From: Deroplatys truncata
Taxonomy: Eukaryota; Arthropoda; Insecta; Mantodea; Mantidae
DNA: 64,000 nucleotides
Direction: 5' to 3'
Assembly: GCA_030765065.1 (NCBI GenBank)
Contig: CM060983.1
Span: 47,738,067-47,802,066, forward strand
Position numbers and translations under genes: made by a program. The notes beneath the pieces are model-generated. The model saw only the letters and a program-made list of their open reading frames with translations, did no database searches and had not been told where the DNA came from. Below, one piece after another: positions 35,187-47,395 of this stretch. Position 1 is the stretch's first letter. Each line of letters opens with the position of its first letter.

Positions 35187-35540
35187 CCGCTCCGTGAATA
35201 TAAACTTAACTCCAATGCGCAAGAGCCCGTTGCCGGGCCAGGGTTTATCGCCGTGGCGCTGCGCCCCCCCCACCTCTGCTCACAACGGGCGTCATAAGTG
35301 GGGTGCAGTACTGGGTGGGACGTCATCAGCGCCCTGGGTCCTTCCCGGCCGGTATATGCGGCCTTCTCAACAGAGCCGCTACTTTCCAATCAAGTAGCTG
35401 CCTAATTGGTCCTCATGGACCTAACGAGCGCACCCCGGGCCAGGTCTCCCAGCGGGAGAAAATCCCCACGCTGGTGCCGGGAATTGAACCGGGGTCTCCT
35501 GTTTGGTTTAGCAGCTACGCTACCGCCGCGAAGGTGAAAA
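35187..35540 (-). mobile_element. tRNA-derived SINE, family 5, GC-rich
   Basis: On the minus strand the head has GGTAGCGTAGCTGCTAAACC (A-box like) and the B-box GGTTCAATTCC, followed by a GC-rich body ending near the truncated mariner. Single copy here. Confidence 0.8.
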
Positions 35541-36118
35541 GTATAAATATTTAAAAATCTAAACCAACTACAAAGCCTATTTCAGAAATGGTTAACGCCA
35601 TGAAACATTTATTTGTCATGAATTGTGTGCTTAAACAGATCTACATTACTTGTATAGTAACATTTTGGCTGTCTCTTACGGTTTACCAACTATACAAAAC
35701 TCATTCGGAATGAAAAGGACTTCACAGGCTATTCCCAGAAAATTCAAGTTATATACAGTTTTGTCACGTAAACATTTTTAATGTATGGCATTTTAATCAA
35801 AATCCTTAAGAGCCACTAAAATAAGAGTTTTGAAAAACGTTCCATGAGGGTAGCTTGTAGAGTGGGTATTTTCTTGAAAATCTTGGTGTCACATCTTTGG
35901 GAGATACTGAAATTATGTAACAAGTAGGTATTTAACCGACTCTTCGTTTTTGAGTTATGCTATTCACACATACAAACGGACCTTTTTTCTAAAAATGCTG
36001 TGTTTTTACTTTCTCTACTATGTATACTAAGTAGGGGAAGTATTGTATTCCACCCAAAAATTCCATACCGAGATTTCACCGGAAATACATGTTTTGAGAT
36101 CCCCTGAATCCAAAAAAA

Positions 36119-37880
36119 TCTTATATGTTACACTCACATAAATTTCTCTACTCTTGTAGAAACTATTTTTACAAACGCTTATTCTCCATATGCTTATGTT
36201 AATCGAGATATCGAGATGTCAATCTTATTGCTAATTTTCTTGTAGATGCAAGGGAAATATGGTAGGTTTTAAGCGATAGTCAAATATTTTAAGAGCTGGT
36301 TGCTATGTGGCGCATTCCATTCTCTTTGCATGTGTAGGACATAAAAACAAAATCTGATGTGTTGCACTCACATGACTTTCTCTATTCTTGTACAAAGTAT
36401 TTTTACAAACGCTTATTCTCCATCTAGTTCATGTTAATCGAGATAAACATTTGCAGACTCTATCTTATTGCTAATTTTCTTGTAGGTGTAAGGGGAATAT
36501 ATATTTACAAGGGCAATATAGAAAAACAGTAGCCTTTCAGCACATACATATCTCTTAATAGCTGGTTGCTAGGTGCAGCACCATTCACTTTGCCACAGAT
36601 TATAACTCTTTGCATATCCAAGACAAAAAAATGAATAACGAATTCCCATTTGAGAAAATAAGTATTGAAAAATTTAAGGGAATAACAAGCAATATCTCGA
36701 AAATGGTTCACTCAACAAAAAAAATGTATATGACATAAATTGTGTATTTTAACGCGATCTACATTTTTTTGTGTAGTAAAATTTTGTCTATCTCTTATGG
36801 TTTACCAGTTATGCAAAAGTCGTTCACAATAAAGAATACTTTTGGAGACATTCCCAGAAAATTCAAGATATACATTTTATTTGTCATAAAAATATCTTAA
36901 ACATATGATATTTTAATCAAAACGTTAGAGCCATTTTTGAGAAAATTAAAATTTTCGAAAAATCTTCCATGTAAAGGGTACTCTGGGGTGGGGGGATTTT
37001 CTTGAAAACCTTCGTGTTGCATCCTTGGAAGATACTGAACCCAAATACCAAGTTTGGTGTTTATCCGACTGTTCGTTTCTGAGTTATGCTGTTCACAGAC
37101 ACACACACAGACAGACACACAGACACACACACGGACATGTTTCCAAAAATGCTTTTTTTGGATTCAGAGGGTCTCAAAACATGTATTTCCGGTGAAATCT
37201 CGGTATCGAAATTTTGGGTGGAATACAATACTTCCCCTACTTACTATACGTAGTAGAGAAAGTAATTAATAACGAATTTGAGAAAAGTATAAGTATTGGA
37301 AAATTTAAGGGAATAACAAGCAATATCTCGAAAACGGTTCACTGAACAAAAAAATGTATACGACATAAATTGTGAATTTTAACGCGATATACATTTTTTG
37401 TGTAGTAAAATTTTGTCTATCTCTTATGGTTTACCAGTTATGCAAAAGTCGTTCACAATGAAGAATACTTTTGGAGACATTCCCAGAAAATTCGAGATAT
37501 ACATTTCATTTGTCATGACAATATCTTAAACATATGATATTTTAATCAAAATCGTTAGAGCCATTTTTGAGAAAATTAAAATTTTCGAAAAATATTCCAT
37601 GTAAAGGATAGTCTGGGGTGGAGGTATTTTCTTGAAAACCTTCGTGTCGCATCTCTGGAAGATACTGAACCTAAATACCAAGGTTGGTGTTTATCCGACT
37701 GTTCGTTTCTGAGTTATGCTGTTCACAGACACACACACACACATACACGGACATGTTTCCAAAAATGCTTTTTTTTGGATTCAGGGGGTCTCAAAACATG
37801 TATTTCCGGTGAAATGTCGGTATCTAATTTTTGGGTGGGATACAATACTTCCCCTACTTACTATACGTAGTAGAGAAAGT
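36119..37880 (-). mobile_element. HINE-like copy B, inside A and split by C
   Basis: 36119-36352 (3' end) and 37264-37880 (TTAATAACGAATTTGAG to GAGAAAGT) join into one minus copy of about 850 bp. The break is in the internal 'GGACATAAAAA' A-tract. Confidence 0.86.
36353..37263 (-). mobile_element. HINE-like copy C, innermost, complete
   Basis: 911 bp from TCTGATGTG to GAGAAAGT, uninterrupted, closest to the family consensus. Confidence 0.92.
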
Positions 37881-37902
37881 AAAAAGCATTTTTGGAAACA
37901 TG

Positions 37903-37905
<3 letters not shown>

Positions 37906-37958
<53 letters not shown>
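37906..37958. repeat. (GT)n expansion inside copy A
   Basis: 53 bp of uninterrupted GT at the family's fixed microsatellite position. Confidence 0.97.
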
Positions 37959-37960
<2 letters not shown>

Positions 37961-38757
37961 CAGCAGAACTCAGAAACGAACAGTCGGATAAACACCAAAC
38001 TTTGTATTTAGGTTCAGTATCTTCCAGAGATGCGACACGAAGGTTTTCAAGAAACTCCCCCCAACCCAGATTACTCTTTACATGGAACATTTTTCGAAAA
38101 TTTTAATTTTCTCAAAAATGGCTCTAACGATTTTGATTAAAATATCATATGTTGAAGATATTTTCATGACCAATGAAATGTATATCTCGAATTTTCTGGG
38201 AATGTCTCCAAAAGTATTCTTCATTGTGAACGACTTTTGCATAACTGGTAAACCATAAGAGATAGACAAAATTTTACTACACAAAAAATGTAGATCGCGT
38301 TAAAATACACAACTATGTCATATACATTTTTTTGTTGACTGAACCATTTTCGAGATATTGGTTGTTATTCCCCTAAATTTTCCAATACTTATACTTTTTC
38401 TCAAATTCGTTATTCATTTTTTTGTCCTGGTAATGCAAAGAGAATGGAATACTCCACATAGCAACCACCTCTTAAAATATTTGACTATCGCTTAAAGCCT
38501 ACCATATTCCCCTTGCCCCTACAAGAAAATTAGCAATAAGATTAACATCTCAATTAACATGAAGCATATGGAGAATAAGCGTTTGTAAAATTAGTTTGTA
38601 CAAGAGTAGAGAAAGTCATGTGAGTGTAACACATCAGATTTTTTATTTGTTGATTCAGTAGACCTAAAAAGGTGTGTATTTGCATGGAATCTCATTCGAT
38701 ATCAAATGTTTTGGTGGAACGCAATATTTTCTCTACTTAGAATAGGTAAATAATAGA

Positions 38758-39281
38758 AAAAGAAGGTACAAATTTCTTCTGAAATTTCGGGGACAAAGTT
38801 AATTGGGATTTCCTGTCTTAGACCGCGTCAGAAACCTTGATGCAACCAGTATTTAACCTTTGGATAGAATTTCAGAGAATTCTCAATGGTCTAATTAGTG
38901 AAATTTACTCCCTCACTTCTATGCTAGAGTCTCTGGAATCTTCAAGTTGCGAAAGAGAAAGTGATGTGCTGAATGAAAGACGAAGCTACGACATTCAATT
39001 TTTTCAAGGGCTGAAAACTTGGAGTTATGGTTATAATTATAGAAATAAAAGCAGAGGATACATTTGCGAATTCGAAACGAGGAGCTGGTAGCCTAAGATA
39101 CTTCTTGGAATGAAGTTCATGCTGGAATGAAGCTAGAAAACTACTGGAGCACTAGTGGTTTATAAGTATAAATTTTGGGTGTTCACAATATTTTAGATTC
39201 AGATAGCCATGGAAATTAAAATAGCACCTACTGCATAATAGCCATGCTTATGAACACACTGATACAACTGCTGCTGCTCCC
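38758..39281. other. No recognisable gene (38758-39281)
   Basis: An 84-codon frame at 38837 has no motif. Confidence 0.4.

Positions 39282-39341
<60 letters not shown>
39282..39341. repeat. (AAT)n microsatellite, about 20 units
   Basis: Uninterrupted AAT repeat. Confidence 0.98.
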
Positions 39342-39343
<2 letters not shown>

Positions 39344-40554
39344 ATAACTTTTCTATCAAAGTAAGTGGTTGTTTTGTGGATGTTTGCTGTGTACATAATT
39401 AAGTACAGCGTTTTAGGGCAAGAACGAAGTAATGTGTAAATTAAATTGTAGTTGAGAGTTTGTACGGCATGGATAAACCGGGAGAAGTTTCCGTGCTCGT
39501 GCACATTACTTCACATCGTACTTCGGCCGTAGTGTGCTACCACCTAGTGGCATTGAGTAAAATTGTAGTGCGCCGGTGAACTTCAAGTCTGCACGACCCG
39601 TATGTATTTGAACATAAGGTAATTACGTCATACCAGTTGCGCATGCGCAAAAGCTCCTTAAAACGTGCACAAATAAACATGTACTAGTGACGCTGTTGCC
39701 AAGCTTCATCGACTTTAGAGGAGTAGTGCGGTAGGTTTAAAACGCCATAGATTTTAAGTTACCGCATATAAGGTTTAATAGCCTTCAAAGAAAAGATAAC
39801 CAATAAATTGGCAAGGTGTCAAAAGTTAAGGCGTTCACACGCTCTTGTGCTCTTATACAGCAGCCGCCACTGACTGGAAGCATTTGCAATGTGGATAAGA
39901 ATAGTTAGCTAAAAGTGACGAAGCTGTTTTAGAAGGGCAAGTGAAAGAAGAACATGCTGAAGAGGATCAGGAAGTGGAAGAAAGATTGGATGTGAACATA
40001 CTGCTTGTTAGGAAATGGATAAAAGGGTTCACAGCAAAAAGAAATTATGATAGATGATATACATTATCAAGATAAATGGTTCATATGCTGAGACAGAGGA
40101 AAGCAGAAAAGAGGGAAGAATGGAAAGGGCTCCGATTGCAGTGAAGGACTCGCCCTTGGAGTGCCTTGACTGTCTATGCATATAAAAAGTACAAAATCCT
40201 CAGCAGGTGTTTTTTTATAAAATTCAGTATCAGAAAAAAGAAATTCCATAACATACGGAAAGTTAAGAGACTATTTTTGTTACACTTTTCCATACTTTGG
40301 TTAATGAAAGCCGTGTAGTATTTGTTCTTCGCATGCAGGATGTTTATTGCAAAATTCTCCAGAAAAAACAATTAATTTAATTAAAAATGAACTCCTCGTA
40401 ATAATGAAGAAAAGTTTCAAAAACACAATGAATTTTCAATTGTTTGTACACTTCATTTATTTTCATATCTTAAATAACCGGTTGGTTATTCACCGGGCAT
40501 CACAGCCCAAATAAACAACAACTAATTTTGGCTTAGTTATAGGTTTGACAGCGG
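39342..40554. other. No recognisable gene (39342-40554)
   Basis: AT-rich. No repeat or coding signal was recognised. Confidence 0.4.
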
Positions 40555-41037
40555 AGGGGGACATCTCGCCCCTGCGACCTACGTAGATCTATTGTAGCTA
40601 ACACCCCCAGGAGGAAAGGAACTGAAAGAACTACAGGGGCTATAGGCCGCAGTCAGCAGGGCACAGAGGCGCGCGGAAGTACCTCAAACTTCCAGGCTCG
40701 AAGACTTGTCTCACTGTTGGAACTGTCCAGAGAGGGCGATGAACGACCGGTCGACCAAGCAGCCCTCTAGTGTTCAGATGAGTACCCTTTCCTTTGAGCA
40801 AACATCCACGTCATTTGTCCGGCACCGCCATACGCCACGAAACCTAGAAGCACACCTGAAATATGAGGAGGAAACGGATGAAAGAGAAATGAGATGGGAA
40901 GTGACCCCAGTATTCGGCTACCGACCAGGGAAAATCATGAAAACCCCAACGTCAGGAAGGCGGTTGACGTGAATCAAATCCGGGACCACCCGAATGCGAA
41001 CCTCACACATTACCGCGGACCCATCTCGCTCGGTTTT
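40555..41037 (-). mobile_element. tRNA-derived SINE, family 2
   Basis: The minus-strand head at about 41037 reads CGAGCGAGATGGGTCCGCGG, then GCATTCGGGTGGTCCCG and the B-box GATTTGATTC, followed by GCCGAATACTGGGGTCAC. Body limits on the low side are uncertain. Confidence 0.7.
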
Positions 41038-42465
41038 GCGTTGTTTGTATTTAATTATGGTTGATTCGAATACAGATACAGAATATTCGGAGAAGTTAGG
41101 TCTTACCGAGGGAACTAAGTAGATAAGGTAGACGTAACTTTCCATTGCTACAAATGTCAATTTCAAACAAATGTAGATAGGCAGAGATGGATCAATTGGA
41201 AGGCCTATAATATGATCGATTGTTCTTGTGAGCATGTAGTGTAATACTCTACTAAGTTTGTCATTGACAATCACTGATATGTGGTACCGTGGACAAGTTC
41301 CTGATCAAAGAACAGGACGAGCGCATTCCTCCAGGTGCTGTCAGTATGTGGACGGACTCCATAGAGGATCATCAAGGGCAGAATCCCTCAAAAAGGCTGA
41401 ATAATGCAGAGCATTACAGACAATGAGTGACAGTATTTGCCACATCTTTTTGGGGCTTTGGAGAAACACCTGAGAGGACGTTTGACGCAATTAGGGTGTC
41501 TGAATAAACTGCCAAACGCGAGGAACAAGTGCATACAGCCTAAGGGAGCTGTATTGAGATGATAGACTTTCACACCAGGTTGTAAATTATGCAACCTTGT
41601 GCGGAAAAAATAAAGTGTAAATCAACGTAGTCCTGAAGTGTCAAATTTCCATTTTCTGTACTGTTTTCGCTTTGGAAACACGTAAATTTCGACGTAGTAT
41701 GGAACAAAGCAATTTTTTACATGAATAGTTTGTATGAAAAGAATGGTAATCCTTGAGAAAGATATTGAACTGTTACACTCGCGTTTTCTTCCCTCTTTAG
41801 AACATTTTTGGTGAAGGAAGATGCAAGACTTACGAAGAATGAAATGAACCAGAAGACCAGAAGTTTCCAGACAGAGTTAAGCTATCCAAGGCGGCCAAGT
41901 GTCATGTATGTAACTCTGCAGACTTTCTGAAACTTCCAGAACACAATGATCTAACTTAACCGGCTTTGCTCTAAGGGTTTACGTCATAAAGATTCCTGAA
42001 TGTTTCTCACTTTGCATTTTACGAGGGATTCCTATCTTGATACGCGCTTCTTTCTAATCTCATGGATGATGAAATTGTCACCTCACTCGAGGTGACGAAA
42101 AGGTCGTTCAGCTTCTGAATGTTGCAAGACTTTGTGATGTTTTTTCTTTCTTTTTCTGTACAAGGATCAGGTTTGTCAAGGTTTCTATTTCAGCTCGGTC
42201 GTTTGTTGTGTAAATGTTCCCCTTGTTTAAGAAACAAACTCGTTTCTGCATATCCCAATTAATCATATCACGTTTAGCAACCTGAAGAGCCATTAACCGA
42301 ATTACTGCACAAGGTTGAACACCGCAGAAATATGAGCAGAATGTCTGTGCAACATTCTTTCTCGGCATTGTCACAATGTTAAGTCATTCTCGGGGAGTAG
42401 CACTGTACCCATATAACCTCGGCCCCCTGACAAATCACAAGAGGGTCTCCCACAACCAAATTTTT
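41038..42465. other. No recognisable gene (41038-42465)
   Basis: Short frames only. A CATCTTTTTGGGGCTTTGGA stretch near 41440 is faintly like a transposase C-terminal block, too weak to call. Confidence 0.35.
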
Positions 42466-43288
42466 ACTTTCTCTACTACGTATAGTAAGTAGGGGAAGTA
42501 TTGTATTCCACCCAAAAATTCGATACCGAGATTTCACCGGAAATATATGTTTTGAGACCCCCTTGAATCCAAAAAAGAATTTTTGGAAACATGTCCGTGT
42601 GTGTGTCTGTGAACAGCATAACTCAGAAACGAACTGTCGGATAAACACCAAACTTGGTATTTAGGTTCAGTATCTTCCAGAGATGCGGCAAACGTTTTCA
42701 AGAAAATCCCCCCACCCCAGATTACCCTTACATGGAACATTTTTCGAAAATTTGAATTTTCTCAAAAATCACTAACGATTTTGATTAAAATATCATATGC
42801 TTTAAGATATTTTCATGACAAATGAAATGTATATCTCGAATTTTCTGGGAATGTCTCCAAAAGTATTCTTCATTGTGAACAACTTTTGCATAACTGGTAA
42901 ACCATAAGATATAGACAAAATTTTACTACACAAATAATATAGATCGCGTTAAAATACAAAACTTATGTCATATACATTTTTTGTTGAGTGAACCATTTTC
43001 GAGATATTGCTTGTATTTCCTTAAATTTTCCAATACATTTTCTCTAATGGGAATTCGTTATTCATTTTTTTATGTCCTGGACATACAAAGAGAATGGAAT
43101 GCGTTACATAGCAACCAGCTCTTAAAAGATTTGACTATCGCTTAAAGTCTACCATATTCCCCTTGCACCTACAAGAAAATTAGCAATAAGATTAACATCT
43201 CGATTAACATGAAGCATGTGGAGAATAAGCTTTTGTAAAAATAGTTTGTACAAGTGTAGAGAAAGTCATATGAGTGTAACACATCAGA
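42466..43288 (+). mobile_element. HINE-like element copy, complete
   Basis: 823 bp, ACTTTCTCTACTACG to CACATCAGA, T-tracts both sides. Confidence 0.93.
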
Positions 43289-43299
43289 TTTTTTAAGTA

Positions 43300-44705
43300 A
43301 GGTAAGTATTGTATTCCACCCAAAAATTCGATATAGAAATGTCACCGGAAATACATGTTTTAAGGCACTCTGAATCCCCCCCAAAAATTTAGAGAAAGGT
43401 TTGTGTGCGTGTGTCTGTGAACAGCATAATTCAAAAACCATCAACACCAAACTTGGTATTTAAGTTCAGCGACCTCCAAAGATGCGAAACGAAGATTTTC
43501 AAAAAAGTCCCCCACCCCAGACTATCCTTTACATGGAAGAGTTTTCTAAAAAATTCCTTAAGGAGTTTTATTAAAATACCATATATTAAAGGTATTTACA
43601 TGATAAAAAAATATATATCTTGAATTTTCTGGGAAAAACCTCTGAAGTCCACTTCATTTAGAAGAAATTTTGTATAACAGGTAAACGTGACAAACGAAAA
43701 CGTATACTACACAACAAATGTAGTTATCTTTAAAAGACACAAGTTATTTAAAATAAGTATTTTTGGTGGTAAAAGTCGTTTATGAGATATCCGCTACTAA
43801 GGTTTGAATTCTTCGTTTATTGGTTCATTCTCTTAGAGTCCTTTCAACATTTAGTTGTTTATCGCGATGTCATGGAAATAGTATGGAATTTTAAAGCTAG
43901 CATAATTCTCCATATGCTTCGTGTTAATCGAGATGTTAATCTTATTGCTAATTTTCTTGTAGATGCAAGGGAAATTGGTAGGCTTTAAGCGATAGTCAAA
44001 TATTTTAAGAGCTGGTTGCTATGTGCAGTATTCCATTCTCTTTGCATTACCAGGACAAAAAAATGAATAACGAATTTGAGAAAAAGTATAAGTATTGGAA
44101 AATTTAAGAGAATAACAAGCAATATCTCGAAAGTGGTTCACTCAACAACAAAATGTATATGACTTAAATTGTGTATTTTAACGCGTTTTACATTTTTTGT
44201 GTAGTAAAATTGTGTGTATCTCTTATGGTTTACTAGTTATGCAAAAGTCGTTCACAATGAAGAATACTTTTGGAGACATTCCCAGAAAATTCAAGATATA
44301 CATTTTATTTGTCATGAAAATATCTTAAACATATGATATTTTAATCAAAATCGTTATAGCCATTTTTGAGAAAATTAAAATTTTCGAAAAATGTTCCATG
44401 TAATGGGTAATCTGGGGTGGGGTGATTTTCTTGAAAACCTAAATACCAAGTTTGGTGTTTATCAGACTGTTCGTTTCTGAGTTCACACACGGACATGTTT
44501 CCAAAAATGTTTTTTTATATTCAGGGGACCTCAAAACATATATTTCCGGTGAAATCTCGGTATCGAATTTTTGGGTGGAATACAATACTTCCCCTACTTA
44601 CTGTACGTAGTAGAGAAAGTAATAAGCTTTAGTAAGATTACCTTGTATACCTACTATTAAACATAGAGGTAGAGAAAGTCATGTAGGTGTGTCATCAGAT
44701 TTTTA
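43300..44705 (+). mobile_element. Old HINE-like copy, split by a minus copy
   Basis: 43300-43905 (from GTAAGTATTGTATTCCACCC) and 44625-44705 (AGGTAGAGAAAGTCATGTAG to TCATCAGA) appear to be one old plus copy. Confidence 0.7.
43906..44620 (-). mobile_element. HINE-like copy, 3'-truncated, nested
   Basis: Minus copy starting inside the 3' region (ATTCTCCATATGCTTCGTG) and ending with the intact 5' terminus GTAGTAGAGAAAGT. Confidence 0.85.
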
Positions 44706-45087
44706 TTGTTGCGCATTACCGCAAGGTATTGCTGTATATATTCTTTTGTTAGTCTCTGGAGGTATCAACTAATGATTTACAGAAATCTAATGAATCTAAT
44801 GCTAGATGTGGCATCAGTTGTTGGAAGTAGCCTTATTTTCTTACCACCTTTTTTTGAAGAAAGAGCAGATTTGTGCTTTGTTGTGAACACGTGATGGTTG
44901 ATAAAACACTTGTTTTTTCGTGATTAACTTTGTTTTCACAAACCTTACACAGTAAAGTTATCCCATGAGTTGAAAACATATGGGCAACAAATTCACAAAC
45001 ATAATTGTGACTTTACTTTTCAATGGTTGACTGAATTTAGGCAGCGTGACTAAATGATGTTACGTCTACTTTCGCGCGGCAGTGACG
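44706..45087. other. No recognisable gene (44706-45087)
   Basis: AT-rich, with a 62-codon frame and no motif. Confidence 0.4.
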
Positions 45088-45420
45088 GACCATCGAGCAG
45101 GATGTCTCTGTGGTCCGCATTCGGGAGGTCCCGGGTTCGAGTCCCATGGACTGAACAATGTTACTGGGTTTTTTTCTTGGTTTTCCTCTGTCGACAAGTT
45201 AAATACCGGATTGGATATTTAATACCACGAAGTTTCATCTTAAGTCTAAAACAATAGGGAAGTACATGGTACTAGCGAATGTTCTGCCATTTATCCACAG
45301 ATAATGAAAGCAAGTAAACTGGACGGCACCCTAATGTACGTATAGAAGCAGAGGTACAGCTGCTATACACATGCAACTGAAGCAACATGGCACACCGATT
45401 TACGAGGTTATCTCCTAACA
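45088..45420 (+). mobile_element. tRNA-derived SINE, family 3 (unfilled site)
   Basis: Head CGAGCAGGATGTCTCTGTGG, CCGCATTCGGGAGGTCCC and B-box GGGTTCGAGTCCC; then a T7 tract before CTTGGTTTTCCTCTGTCG, and a body with CCATTTATCCACAGATAATG and TCTCCTAACAGATC. It is the empty-site counterpart of the interrupted copy at 61571-62920. Confidence 0.85.
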
Positions 45421-45421
45421 G

Positions 45422-45424
<3 letters not shown>

Positions 45425-45486
<62 letters not shown>

Positions 45487-45497
45487 AGAGAGAGAGA
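45425..45497. repeat. (AT)n-(AG)n compound microsatellite
   Basis: 38 bp of AT followed by about 35 bp of AG with one interruption, directly at the SINE tail. Confidence 0.97.
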
Positions 45498-46568
45498 ATC
45501 AGATCATCACTGTTCATCAAAATGTTTTCCCTAAAATACCCAATTTCAAAGAGAAAATCGAAGGATGAAGGAAGGATAGATGGATGACCATCTAGAATTT
45601 CCTAAATGTAATACAAAAATTGAAAATAAATTGAAAAAGCTTAATTGATATTAAATAGTCAAAAATTGGCATTTGTAATTCAGATAGGCAGCTAGGCCTA
45701 AATAAGGCCAAATAAAAACTGGTTCCATTCTTTCCAAATATCTCAAAATGCGACTATATCTACGTAACTTTCGAGCTCTAGTGATAGGGCGCAAATGAGA
45801 TTGTTTGCACACATGCAAGGATTAGAAAGCCCTTACTTGCTTTAAGGTTATCCATTTTAACTACAGTACAGCAAGACTGACATTCCTCAGGCATATAACG
45901 TGCATTCTAATTGACTCTCTACAGTGTGCATATTTGGATTACAACTCCACCTCTCAGCAGTACTCAGTTTTGTGAGGAAAGAGAAAATCTCTACACAAAC
46001 AGTGGTCAGTAGTTGCTCGTAACCATACATTTGCAGTCCTATTTTTACAAATATGTACTTTCTAGCTTCTTTCCACCGTCTCGGGGTGTGCTACCAAATT
46101 TGATAAATACTGTACTTAAATCAGGTTTAAGTAGAATGTTTAGTTGCACAAAAGTGTGTTTACTTATCGGTTTTCAATGTAGTTCGTGATTAAGAGCCTG
46201 GTATAGTAGTCACACAGCTTTTTCTACTTATTCCAAATTCGCAGACATATATTATACCATTCCTCAAAAAGCTTTCTTATAACCTGTTTACATTATTATT
46301 AACCGCGCAGTTTTACCTAGAAATGATTTTAAATTAAGTAATAAATATTTGTATGCTGCGACGAATCGAGGAAGACTAATCCAGACATTTGAAATGCAGA
46401 TATGAAGAATACTGAGGCGTCTGAAATCACATGCAAAGTAAGAATGGTGAGTGGGAAAAAAGATTTGAGGCCGAAATATGGGTCTACATTTAAGTGTCCC
46501 TCTCAATCAAAACTTAAGGCTACACATGGTATTAGCTATGATAGTAATTTGAGTACATGCCCCTTTTT
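45498..46568. other. No recognisable gene (45498-46568)
   Basis: AT-rich, short frames only. Confidence 0.4.
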
Positions 46569-47395
46569 ACTTTCTCTACCACGTACCTACTAGGTAGTAA
46601 AGGTATTGCATTCCACCCAAAAATTCCATACCAGGATTTCACTGGAAATACATATTTTGAGGCCCCCTGAATTCAAAAAAGGATTTTTAGCAAAAGGTCC
46701 GTGTGCCTACTTGTGAACAGCATAACTCAAAAACAAAATCTCGGATAAATACCAAACTTGGTATTTAAGTTCAGTACCTTTCAAGGATGCGACACATAGT
46801 TACCAAGAAAATCCATCCACCCAAAACTGCCCTTTATATGCGACATTTTTTGGAAATTTTTTATTTTTTTAAAAAAAAGACTAATGATTTTGATTAAAAT
46901 ACTATATATTAAAGATATTTAAATGACAAATAAACTGTATATCTTGAATTTTCTGGGAATAGCTCTTTTAGGTCCTTTTCACTCGGAAGGAATTTTATAT
47001 AATCTTGTATAACTTGTAAACGTTAAGCGATAGAAGAAAACATACTGCACAAAAATGTAAATCTGTTTAAAACACATAATTTATTTCACATAACTTTTTT
47101 GTCACATCAGCCGTTTCCGAGATATCCGTTATTAATGGTTCGAATTGTTCAATACTTTGTCATTCTTTTAAAGTCCTGTCGATTTTCAGTTGTTTCTCAC
47201 GATGTCATGGAAAGAAAATGGAATTTTAAGGCCAACGTATAGTATCCAGTACTAAAGCATTTGACTATCGCTGTTCTCTTTGTATCTATAACGACATGTG
47301 TAATGTAGCTTATGCGCAAAAGTTTATCTCGATTAAAATGAAGTAGATAGGAAAATAAACTTTGGTAAGAATAATTTATATGTCCAGTATTAAGT
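46569..47395 (+). mobile_element. Old-subfamily HINE-like copy, 3' end lost
   Basis: From ACTTTCTCTACCACG through family blocks (GGCCCCCTGAATTC, CTGGGAATAGCTC, TTTCCGAGATATCCG) to about 47395, where the end is replaced by other sequence. Confidence 0.8.

Larger units (their letters stand above)
36008..38638 (+). mobile_element. HINE-like copy A, inside D and split by B
   Basis: 36008-36118 (ACTTTCTCTACTATG to CCTGAATCCAAAAAAA) and 37881-38638 (AAAAAGCATTTTTGGAAACA to ACATCAGA) join into one copy. The break is in the A-tract after CTGAATCC. Confidence 0.88.
35550..38757 (-). mobile_element. Old HINE-like copy D, outermost of a four-level nest
   Basis: The left part (35550-36001) runs to CCTTTTTTCTAAAAATGCTG. 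The right part (38642-38757) resumes with TTGTTGATTCAGTAGACC and the block CATTCGATATCAAATG to the 5' end. Copies A, B and C lie between. Confidence 0.78.

Noticed and set aside
37700-37960. A designed-looking long palindrome around 37830
   Set aside because: Explained by minus copy B lying inside plus copy A of the same family. The inverted arms follow from nesting.
39199-39504. Frame with a poly-Tyr run
   Set aside because: Translation of the (AAT)n microsatellite.
41388-41594. Possible transposase C-terminal block (LFGALEKHLRG-like in the plus frame)
   Set aside because: A single short resemblance with no catalytic motifs, terminal repeats or neighbours to support it.
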